From the NCBI GenBank assembly GCA_910588205.1, contig CAJUQK010000043.1, positions 3,263 through 9,551 on the forward strand: a stretch of DNA of 6,289 nt, read 5' to 3'. Positions 1-5,096 of this stretch are shown in pieces; the stretch's first letter is position 1; each line of letters begins with the position of its first letter. Position numbers and translations under genes: made by a program. This DNA is from an uncultured Eggerthellaceae bacterium (GTDB lineage: Bacteria > Actinomycetota > Coriobacteriia > Coriobacteriales > Eggerthellaceae). The notes under the pieces were generated by a model. The model was not told the origin of the DNA. It was given only the letters and a program-made list of their open reading frames with translations, and ran no database searches.

Positions 1-33
1 GTTCGATTGAAGCAGTCAAAACACGACGAGTAG
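1..33 (+). CDS. C-terminal end of an upstream gene (partial), possibly the ABC ATPase partner
   Basis: Frame 1 is open from the window edge and reads VRLKQSKHDE followed by TAG at 31-33. Only ten residues are visible, so the product cannot be recognised from sequence. Position is the only hint: the stop lies 16 bp before an ABC-2 permease start, and ABC-2 permease genes usually follow directly after the gene for their ATP-binding subunit. A charged tail of this kind would fit such an ATPase, but this is inference from gene order. Confidence 0.35.
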   Translation, partial: VRLKQSKHDE

Positions 34-49
34 ATTGTAGGAGGCTTCC

Positions 50-1282
50 ATGATGGACCTGATCAAATACGAATTCCTGAAACTGGCCAAGAGGAAGTCG
101 TCGCTTGTGGTGGTGCTCGCCGGACTTGTTGTCACCGCCCTTCTCTTCATGCTTCCTGCGCTCCAATCGAAGTACTACACCCAAGATGGCGCCGTCGAGG
201 GTATGGCAGGCATAGCCATAGAAAAGGCCGATGTCGAAGCTACGGCAGGGCTGCTCACCGGCGACCTCATCGCCCAGAACGTTGAAGAGTACCAACGCCT
301 GTTCGACGACCCCGCCAATGTTGGCACCGATGGATCCGAGGAATACATCATCGGAGACGCCTACTGGGATTTCGTGGCTCCGCGCGAACGAATGCTCCAG
401 CTTATCGCCGCGAACTACGACGATCCGGGAGACTTTCGCGGGCTCTCCACGTTGCGCAGCCTCGACCGCGCCGCCTGCGAGGATTTCTACAGGGCACGCG
501 ATGAGAAGATCGCATTGACGCTTGAGGCCCCCGACCGTGAGTTGAGCGAGGAAGCGAAGGCGTACTGGTCCTCGATGGGGGATTCGGTGGCCGAACCCTT
601 CGACTACGGCTGGTTTAAGGGATGGGACGTCATCCTGGCCTCTTTCGAGCTTCTGGTGTTCGCCATCCTCGCCGTCTGCATCGCCCTCGCCCCCGCCTTC
701 GCCGGCGAGTACACAGCGGGCACCGATGCCGTCATCCTGTCGAGCCGCTACGGCAAATCGAAACTGGCGCATGCGAAGATTATCGCCGCCTACCTGTTCG
801 GTCTCGTGGCGTTCACCCTGATCGCGGCCATCGCCCTCGCCATCCCGCTCGTGTCGTTCGGGCTCGACGGCTGGGACAAGCCCGTGCAGATCTCCAACAC
901 CGTCATTCCCTACAACCTCACATTCCTTCAAGCGACCCTGCTCAACCTTGGGGTGATCTATCTCGTCCTGGGCGGCATGATCGCCCTCACCCTGCTCCTC
1001 TCGTCCAAATTGAAAAGCCCTTACCTTGTCCTCGTGGTGCTCGTCCCGCTCCTCTTCCTGCCGCTCTTCCTGACCCCCAGCGGCACGGCGGGCGTCTACA
1101 ACCAGACGCTGTTCCTCCTGCCTTACCGCGCCACGATGCCCGAGCTCAGCAAGTTCATCACCTACCAGATGGGGCCTCTCGTGATGGACGCGTTCACCAT
1201 GCGCGCCGTTATATACCTGGCTATCATCGCCATCTGCGTGCCTCTGAGCGCTCGCTTCTTCAAACGACACCAGGTTTCCTAG
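50..1282 (+). CDS. ABC-2-type transporter permease
   Basis: Integral membrane subunit of an ABC-2-type exporter, 410 aa; substrate unknown. The N-terminus (MMDLIKYEFLKLAKRK) is the usual short amphipathic, positively charged lead-in to TM1 at about residues 17-38. A large extracytoplasmic loop of about 160 residues follows, then TM segments at about 199-219, 249-273, 298-318, 324-345 and 386-404. The conserved ABC-2 signature is visible after TM2: E220-Y-T-A-G-T, then L-S-S-R-Y-G-K and a basic A-K-I-I-A-A-Y leading into TM3. The start at 50 is preceded by TAGGAGG (38-44) with 5-nt spacing; ATG at 53 is an alternative. The gene lies just after the end of another ORF and before a small exported ORF, which suggests an ABC operon. 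Topology and family are clear, but the transported substrate (peptide, drug or lipid) cannot be told. Confidence 0.9.
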   Translation: MMDLIKYEFLKLAKRKSSLVVVLAGLVVTALLFMLPALQSKYYTQDGAVEGMAGIAIEKADVEATAGLLTGDLIAQNVEEYQRLFDDPANVGTDGSEEYIIGDAYWDFVAPRERMLQLIAANYDDPGDFRGLSTLRSLDRAACEDFYRARDEKIALTLEAPDRELSEEAKAYWSSMGDSVAEPFDYGWFKGWDVILASFELLVFAILAVCIALAPAFAGEYTAGTDAVILSSRYGKSKLAHAKIIAAYLFGLVAFTLIAAIALAIPLVSFGLDGWDKPVQISNTVIPYNLTFLQATLLNLGVIYLVLGGMIALTLLLSSKLKSPYLVLVVLVPLLFLPLFLTPSGTAGVYNQTLFLLPYRATMPELSKFITYQMGPLVMDAFTMRAVIYLAIIAICVPLSARFFKRHQVS

Positions 1283-1312
1283 TTTGAGTGATCACCAGAG
1301 AAAGGAGCGCAC

Positions 1313-1435
1313 GTGAAGAAAGCAGCTGTCATCGCGCTGATCGCCTTGGTCGTTGTCGGAATAGGGGTATTCGCGATAACGCAGTCTTCGAAATGGTCTC
1401 TTTTGGAATACGAGGCTGTGGTGCAGCTTCCCTGA
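1313..1435 (+). CDS. Short secreted or membrane-anchored ORF, probably truncated
   Basis: A 40-codon ORF starting with GTG at 1313. It has a good ribosome binding site (AAAGGAG at 1301-1307, 5-nt gap) and starts 30 bp after the permease stop. It begins with two lysines and a hydrophobic run at about residues 4-22 (AAVIALIALVVVGIGVF), like a signal peptide or single membrane anchor, and then only 18 more residues ending ...EAVVQLP. Small anchored proteins often follow ABC-2 permease genes, but they are normally longer. The stop at 1433 looks premature. Shifting frame by one base at 1432-1433 would continue as ...QLPDGVKM and run to 1529, so a frameshift or deletion is likely. It may still be a genuine short peptide. 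Not recognised as any named family. Confidence 0.5.
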   Translation: MKKAAVIALIALVVVGIGVFAITQSSKWSLLEYEAVVQLP

Positions 1436-1439
1436 TGGC

Positions 1440-1529
1440 GTGAAAATGATTATTGCCAGCATTGCGCAGGGCATTGTACTCGGGTGTATCTTCGGAGAGT
1501 TTTATATACACTGCGTCTTTGACTTTTGA
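1440..1529 (+). pseudogene. Hydrophobic ORF remnant resembling a permease N-terminus
   Basis: A 29-codon reading frame (GTG at 1440, ATG at 1446, TGA at 1527) reads IIASIAQGIVLGCIFG followed by FYIHCVFDF. The spacing of the S-I-A-Q-G, G and F-D-F positions recalls, from memory, the first membrane helix of ABC permeases of the TrpX/branched-chain-amino-acid type. There is no ribosome binding site and the frame ends after one helix. I read it as a decayed fragment, or as the frameshifted continuation of the preceding short ORF. The family resemblance is weak and would need a profile search. Confidence 0.25.
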
Positions 1530-1622
1530 GCAAGAACGATAATGATTGCATGGGCCTCGTCCACTCCGCCGCCAAAGATTGTGGTTTTATCTATTAGTCG
1601 GAGCCGACGAAGGTCAATGGCG

Positions 1623-1628
1623 TATAAT
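1623..1628 (+). promoter_or_regulatory. -10 box of the tRNA-Gly fragment
   Basis: A perfect TATAAT sits 10 bp before the first base of the tRNA sequence, the spacing expected for a tRNA promoter with a short 5' leader. No good -35 hexamer is seen 16-18 bp upstream. A short palindrome, GTCGG-AG-CCGAC (1597-1608), occupies that area. The stretch 1530-1622 otherwise holds nothing I recognise. Confidence 0.5.
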
Positions 1629-1638
1629 CTGACAGCAC

Positions 1639-1688
1639 GCGGGCGTCGCCAAGTGGTAAGGCCCAAGCTTCCCAAGCTGGTATCACGG
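1639..1688 (+). tRNA. tRNA-Gly(CCC), 5' fragment lacking the T arm and 3' acceptor strand
   Basis: The sequence matches the first two thirds of a bacterial tRNA-Gly. It has acceptor 5' strand GCGGGCG (1639-1645), then D arm GCC-AAGTGGTAA-GGC. The anticodon arm is CAAGC-TTCCCAA-GCTGG with anticodon CCC (1671-1673), followed by the start of the variable region TATCACGG. After about 1688 the expected T arm (GGTTCGA...) and the acceptor strand CGCCCGC are missing and unrelated sequence follows. The anticodon stem has one A-G mismatch (A1665 with G1679), where T would restore pairing. The gene cannot make a functional tRNA as it stands. It is best read as an integration or deletion scar that keeps its promoter. 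Confidence 0.6.
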
Positions 1689-1733
1689 TGAAGCATTGCG
1701 AAACACGTGAAATGTGCATTCGCTAAATCCCCA

Positions 1734-1765
1734 GTTCAGAACATGCTTTTTAGAAACCTCTGAAC
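1734..1765. repeat. 7-bp inverted repeat, possible hairpin
   Basis: GTTCAGA (1734-1740) and TCTGAAC (1759-1765) are perfect inverted arms around an 18-nt spacer with a run of five T. It lies in the noncoding stretch between the tRNA fragment and parA. No clear terminator U-tract follows on either strand, so its role is open. Confidence 0.3.
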
Positions 1766-1871
1766 GTCTTCGATTTCCTTCTCGATTTCTGCAACCCCGA
1801 ATTTTCCAGTACGCTTCCAGTATTTGCGAAACGTACGGTTCATTCGCACATTCATTGAATGGGTTGTCTGA

Positions 1872-1906
1872 CCTCCACGACGTGGCACATGCCACAGGAA
1901 TGGAGG
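1872..1906 (+). promoter_or_regulatory. Two-part inverted repeat covering the parA ribosome binding site; possible parS or operator
   Basis: The outer arms CCTCCA (1872-1877) and TGGAGG (1901-1906) enclose a 14-bp palindrome GTGGCA-CA-TGCCAC (1882-1895), separated by 4-nt and 5-nt spacers. The right outer arm contains the GGAGG Shine-Dalgarno of parA (1902-1906, 6 nt before ATG). In RNA the arms could pair as a 6-bp plus 5-bp stem with an ACAU loop and hide that site. In DNA, the 6-2-6 palindrome has the shape of ParB-type or repressor binding sites. It could therefore act as a translational switch, as an operator for autoregulation by ParA/ParB, or as a centromere. The symmetry is seen directly; the function is inferred. 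Confidence 0.5.
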
Positions 1907-1912
1907 CGCATC

Positions 1913-2698
1913 ATGACGTGCAAAACAATAGCGGTAGCGAATCAAAAAGGAGGGACAGGAAAGACCGCCACAACGCTCAGTCTCGGCATTGCCTTGGCAA
2001 AACTCGATAAGCGCGTGTTGCTGGTGGACACGGATCCCCAAGGAGATCTGACCAAATCGCTCGGCTGGTCAAACCCCGATTCTTTAGAGATCACCGTTGC
2101 CAATCATATCCAGGCGGTGATTGACGGCATAGATCTGCAGGCCAGGGAAGGAATACTCAGCCACAAAGAGGGCATCGACCTAATGCCTGCCAACATCGAT
2201 CTTGCCAGCATGGAGATGGGTATCTTCATGGCGATGTCACGCGAGCAGATTCTCAACACCTGGCTTTCCTGCATCAAGGATAGCTACGATTACGTCCTTA
2301 TCGATTGCGCGCCGACGCTCGGTATTTTGCCCGTGAATGCGTTCGTCGCATCAGATAGCGTGCTCATTCCGGTCTCGGCTGAGTTCCTGCCAGCATCCGC
2401 GATGACCGAACTCCTGAAGACCATCAACAGGGTCAAGCGGCAGATCAACCCCTCTCTTGATGTCGAAGGGATACTGATCACGCTCTTCGACACCAGAAAC
2501 AACCTTGCTCGCGAGGTGGAACAGACCATCCGCAACCAATACGGCAATGCCTACCGCGTATTCGATTCAATCATCCCCCGGGCCGTATCAGCCGCAGAAA
2601 CGCCTGCCGTCGGCGTAAGCATCTTCGCTTATGACAAACGGGGCAAAGTTGCGACCGCCTTCACCAGCCTTGCGGATGAGGTGGTCTGCAATGGTTAA
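1913..2698 (+). CDS. parA: ParA-family partition ATPase (Soj-like)
   Basis: DNA-segregation ATPase of 261 aa, expected to bind nucleoid DNA as an ATP dimer and to move ParB-bound DNA. Visible motifs: deviant Walker A KGGTGKT at residues 12-18 with signature lysine K12; Walker A' LLVDTDPQGD at 36-45; Walker B YVLIDCAP at 127-134; and family-typical PVSAE (153-157) and TLFDTRNNLAREV (190-202). There is no N-terminal HTH, so it is the short chromosomal/Soj or type Ib kind rather than the P1 kind. The start at 1913 is chosen because GGAGG (1902-1906) lies 6 nt before it and the protein then begins MTCKTIAVANQKGG, as usual. An in-frame ATG at 1859 lacks a ribosome binding site and adds 18 atypical residues. 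The last 8 bp overlap parB. Confidence 0.95.
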   Translation: MTCKTIAVANQKGGTGKTATTLSLGIALAKLDKRVLLVDTDPQGDLTKSLGWSNPDSLEITVANHIQAVIDGIDLQAREGILSHKEGIDLMPANIDLASMEMGIFMAMSREQILNTWLSCIKDSYDYVLIDCAPTLGILPVNAFVASDSVLIPVSAEFLPASAMTELLKTINRVKRQINPSLDVEGILITLFDTRNNLAREVEQTIRNQYGNAYRVFDSIIPRAVSAAETPAVGVSIFAYDKRGKVATAFTSLADEVVCNG

Positions 2699-3650
2699 GA
2701 AGAAAGTGAACATTAGCCTTCCGTCAGTAGACGAGCTCTTCACCTCGCAGGTCGAGCGAGACTCGAAGGGAAGTAGCGTCGTCCAGCTACTGCCTGTTGC
2801 CTCAATCGTCCCGTTCCCCAACCATCCCTTTGGCGTGCGCGACGACCAGGACATGGAACAGCTTGTAGAGAGCATCCAGGAACACGGCATCCTGTCACCC
2901 CTGACCGTGCGTGCCGCAAGCGATGGAACGTTCGAACTCATAAGCGGCCACAGGAGAAAGCATGCGGCTGAAATAGCGGGGCTGGTCGATGTGCCGTGCA
3001 TCATCAAAGACCTCACCGACGATGAGGCCGTCATCGAAATGGTGGATTCTAATCTGCAAAGGGAGACCATCCTGCCGAGCGAACGGGCATTCGCTTATTC
3101 GATGCGCCTTGAAGCCATGAAGCGACAAGGTTTCCGCAGCGACCGAACTTGTGCGCAACTTGCGCACAAGTCGGGCGGCAGGAAGTCGAGAGATATCTTG
3201 GCTGAAGAGCTGGGCGTTAGCAAGGATATGATCCGGCGCTACATTCGCCTTACCAATCTCATACCGGAACTGCTTGCTCTCGTGGATGAGGGGCGCATGA
3301 AGATGCAGCCAGCGATAGCAATCAGCTACCTCAAAAAGGACGAGCAGCAATGGCTCCTCGAAGCGATCGGCTCTCAAGCCTGCACGCCGTCCCATGCCCA
3401 AGCAGTCAAGATGCGCCGCTACTCGGAAGAAGGAACCCTAACGTCAGCGCTTGTCCACTCCATTATGGAAGAGGAAAAGCCCAATCAGGTTGAGCAGTTC
3501 AAGATCCCAAGGAAGAGCATCTCGCGCTTCTTCAAAGAAGGCATGAGCAATATGGAGATGAACGCGCGCATCATCAAAGCCTTGGAGCTACTTGAAGCAG
3601 CCGAGACAAAGCGCGACTGCCTGGCCGAGGAAGAGGTGCATGATGGGTAA
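2691..3650 (+). CDS. parB: ParB/Spo0J-family partition protein
   Basis: Centromere-binding partner of ParA, 319 aa. The ParB N-terminal (CTP-binding) domain spans about residues 33-125. It contains LVESIQEHGILSPLTVR (58-74), the arginine motif SGHRRKHAAEIAG (85-97, with GHRR where chromosomal ParB often has GERR) and SNLQRE (120-125). The HTH region is about 167-190 (DILAEELGVSKDMIRRYIRL). The C-terminal part (about 262-305) has the IPRKSI...RFFKEGMSNMEM pattern seen in ParB proteins of Tn1549-like conjugative elements. The start at 2691 has GAGGTG (2678-2683) 7 nt upstream and overlaps the parA stop in ATGGTTAA, which implies translational coupling. A 23-bp palindrome lies inside the gene, in the linker between the N-terminal domain and the HTH. 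An in-frame ATG at 2631 would lie deep inside parA and is rejected. Confidence 0.93.
   Translation: MVKKKVNISLPSVDELFTSQVERDSKGSSVVQLLPVASIVPFPNHPFGVRDDQDMEQLVESIQEHGILSPLTVRAASDGTFELISGHRRKHAAEIAGLVDVPCIIKDLTDDEAVIEMVDSNLQRETILPSERAFAYSMRLEAMKRQGFRSDRTCAQLAHKSGGRKSRDILAEELGVSKDMIRRYIRLTNLIPELLALVDEGRMKMQPAIAISYLKKDEQQWLLEAIGSQACTPSHAQAVKMRRYSEEGTLTSALVHSIMEEEKPNQVEQFKIPRKSISRFFKEGMSNMEMNARIIKALELLEAAETKRDCLAEEEVHDG
3148..3170. repeat. 23-bp palindrome inside parB, candidate parS
   Basis: The left arm CTTGTGCGCAA (3148-3158) and right arm TTGCGCACAAG (3160-3170) are perfect inverse complements around a single C at 3159. CCGA (3143-3146) and TCGG (3171-3174) extend the symmetry with one unpaired A at 3147. 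It encodes residues 153-160 of ParB (TCAQLAHK), a linker where sequence is probably free to vary. A perfect 11-bp arm pair with a 1-bp centre is very unlikely by chance in 6 kb. B. subtilis has a known parS site inside spo0J, so a centromere in the ParB gene has precedent. The motif differs from the usual TGTTTCACGTGAAACA. Confidence 0.55.
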
Positions 3651-4833
3651 CATGATGCACCGTGGGAAAGGATCGTTTACCCACGTCGAGAACACGGTCT
3701 TCTTCGATCACACCCTGAGCCTCAAGGCTAAGGGAATCTACTGTCAGATTCGCTCACTTGAGAACAACCCAGAATGGGTCTTCACCATTCGCGGCTTCGC
3801 AACGCTCGTTAAGGATGGAGTGGATGCCGTGACAGCCGGGCTCAAGGAGTTGGAGGGCGCTGGTTACATAATCAGAGCGAGGCGGCGAAGCGAGAACGGG
3901 CGCTTCCTCAAGGCCGAAGAGGCCACATGGATCACGCTCGATGACCCGGCTATGTATGCGAGCGTTGCTACCGAATTGAAGGAAGAAGGATACGCGATCC
4001 TCTCCGAATTCAAGCACGACCCCGCCAGCAACGTGGAAGTGGAATGGAAGAACACTCTTCCTGTTATGGATAAAGATGACCCCAAGAATGACCAGGTCAG
4101 CACCAGAACGGGAAATCCCGTATCTGGAAATCCCGTATCTGGGAAAACCATATCTGGGAAATCAGATCCAATAAATTACTTATCCGATAAACGAACTGAT
4201 GAAGATAAACCCCTCTCTTGTCCCCCCAAAGCCGAGCCAGAGTCAGACCGCAAAGAGGAGAAGGGCGATTTTACAGCTTTCAGGAAGGGAGAGTTCACGG
4301 AGCCTTTCGAGGAGCTGTGCGAGATGTCCATCAAGCCGGTCTCCTCGCTCAAGTTCAAACGCGATTGCTTTGAGGCATGGAAGCGAAAGGTTGCAGACGG
4401 CTACACTCCAGAGCAGATAATCCACGCTTACGACGCCTACGCGAAGGCATACTGGATGAGAAATGCTGACGACAAGAAGCTTGCGAAGAACCTCATTCGC
4501 TGGCTCGAAGGAGAGGGCGGTCTCGAAGCTTTTGCTGACGAGCCGATACCGCCGAGCCTGCTTGGGCATGACGGCAAGCCGCTCACCATGGAGGAGCTTG
4601 CCGATGCCGACCCGGATTTCGCGCCTCTCTGGAACAAGCTCAAAAGCGCCCGCTGCGTCGTGCTTTCGCTCATGATCGCCGAGACGGAAGAGCGGCCTTC
4701 GCAAGAGGAGCTGGATGCAGCATGCGACAAAGACAGGCAATTCCAGCGATGCCTGGCAAAGTGCAGAGAACGATACGAGAGGTACCTGAAGCTCTTCGAG
4801 CTATTCAATGAGAAGTGTTCGGATAGTGATTAA
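3643..4833 (+). CDS. Winged-helix replication initiator/replisome-organizer-like protein
   Basis: Probable plasmid/ICE replication protein, 396 aa. Residues about 12-100 form the winged-helix domain common to mobile-element Rep/DnaD-like proteins: F-T-H-V-E-N-T, L-S-L-K-A-K-G-I-Y, an F-T-I-R-G-F-A recognition region, GLKELEGAGYI and RRRSENGRF. A low-complexity linker follows with pentapeptide repeats G-N-P-V-S, G-N-P-V-S, G-K-T-I-S (157-171), comparable to the T-G-N-P-type linkers of related proteins. The C-terminal half is helical (F..AWKRKVADGYTPEQIIHAY; NLIRWLEGEGGLEAF), like the C-terminal part of replisome organizers, and ends in a coiled, charged helix. The start at 3643 overlaps the parB stop in ATGGGTAA, with AGAGG (3632-3636) 6 nt upstream; ATG at 3640 or 3652 is possible. 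Being last in a coupled parA-parB-rep operon supports a role in replication. The exact biochemical role (initiator or helicase loader) is not proven. Confidence 0.82.
   Translation: MGNMMHRGKGSFTHVENTVFFDHTLSLKAKGIYCQIRSLENNPEWVFTIRGFATLVKDGVDAVTAGLKELEGAGYIIRARRRSENGRFLKAEEATWITLDDPAMYASVATELKEEGYAILSEFKHDPASNVEVEWKNTLPVMDKDDPKNDQVSTRTGNPVSGNPVSGKTISGKSDPINYLSDKRTDEDKPLSCPPKAEPESDRKEEKGDFTAFRKGEFTEPFEELCEMSIKPVSSLKFKRDCFEAWKRKVADGYTPEQIIHAYDAYAKAYWMRNADDKKLAKNLIRWLEGEGGLEAFADEPIPPSLLGHDGKPLTMEELADADPDFAPLWNKLKSARCVVLSLMIAETEERPSQEELDAACDKDRQFQRCLAKCRERYERYLKLFELFNEKCSDSD
4108..4190. repeat. 15-bp iteron-like tandem repeats plus AT-rich tract inside rep; candidate origin
   Basis: Two identical 15-bp units GGAAATCCCGTATCT (4111-4125, 4126-4140) are followed by a diverged unit GGGAAAACCATATCT (4141-4155) and a weaker one (4156-4170). 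The first unit lies in a 14-bp palindrome ACGGGA-AA-TCCCGT (4108-4121). Just downstream is an AT-rich stretch (about 4169-4209) with TTATCCGAT (4180-4188), which matches 6 of 9 positions of a DnaA box. RepA_N-type plasmids of Gram-positive bacteria are known to keep their origin as repeats inside the rep gene. These repeats also encode the pentapeptide linker, so a purely protein-level explanation remains possible. Confidence 0.5.
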
Positions 4834-4913
4834 TCGATGTTTTCGGCTTCCGTATAGCCATGCATTCCGTGTCGCTTGGTGCACCCGAAGCGCATCGGCA
4901 GACCAATCGGGAA

Positions 4914-4919
4914 TATAAT
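4914..4919 (+). promoter_or_regulatory. Possible -10 box before the large inverted repeat
   Basis: TATAAT occurs in the noncoding region downstream of rep. No good -35 hexamer is present at normal spacing. If used, transcription would begin near 4926, exactly at the left end of the inverted repeat. The repeat would then form the leader of the small gene at 5097, or act as an operator on this promoter. Confidence 0.3.
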
Positions 4920-4925
4920 TGATAG

Positions 4926-5014
4926 GTCACGCTAATTGAATACGTACACCAAATACCGGACAGAGGGGCATCTGCCGTATTGGGTATTTGGTGTACATTT
5001 CCCAACAGCGTGAC
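4926..5014. repeat. Large bipartite inverted repeat (8-bp and 14-bp arms); candidate centromere, operator or oriT
   Basis: The outer arms are GTCACGCT (4926-4933) and AGCGTGAC (5007-5014). The inner arms are GTACACCAAATACC (4944-4957) and GGTATTTGGTGTAC (4983-4996). Both pairs are perfect, and both sides have exactly 10 bp between outer and inner arm, although the spacer sequences themselves are not conserved. The centre is 25 bp. Conserved blocks with free spacers at fixed distance point to protein binding with one helical turn between motifs rather than to an RNA terminator; no U-tract follows. It lies between rep and the small gene at 5097, in a region with no ORF I accept. Confidence 0.75.
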
Positions 5015-5096
5015 AACTGAGGTGGATGCCTCTCTTTTTGAGGACAACGGCTACCATCTTTTCCAATGGTTGGAGGGAAGAAAAGGGTTCAACTAG

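Noticed and set aside
1804..1825. Near-tandem 11-bp repeat TTCCAGTACGC / TTCCAGTATTT
   Set aside because: Only two copies with three mismatches; not distinguishable from chance.
1736..2041. Minus-strand 101-codon frame overlapping parA
   Set aside because: Its first part is antisense to the parA Walker A region, which is certainly coding on the plus strand. Only the last 39 codons could be considered, and they are treated as a weak finding.
3864..4151. Minus-strand frame with repeated TGFPDTGFP-like residues
   Set aside because: It is the reverse-complement shadow of the tandem repeats in rep.
4111..4170. CRISPR array
   Set aside because: Units are 15 bp with no spacers and lie in an open reading frame, so they do not fit repeat-spacer structure.
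4860..4922. 20-codon frame MHSVSLGAPEA... in the leader of the 5097 gene
   Set aside because: No ribosome binding site and no sign of selection; it overlaps the TATAAT sequence.
4805..5047. Minus-strand 80-codon frame over the end of rep and the large inverted repeat
   Set aside because: No ribosome binding site, no recognisable domain, and it runs through the symmetric arms, which explain the sequence better.
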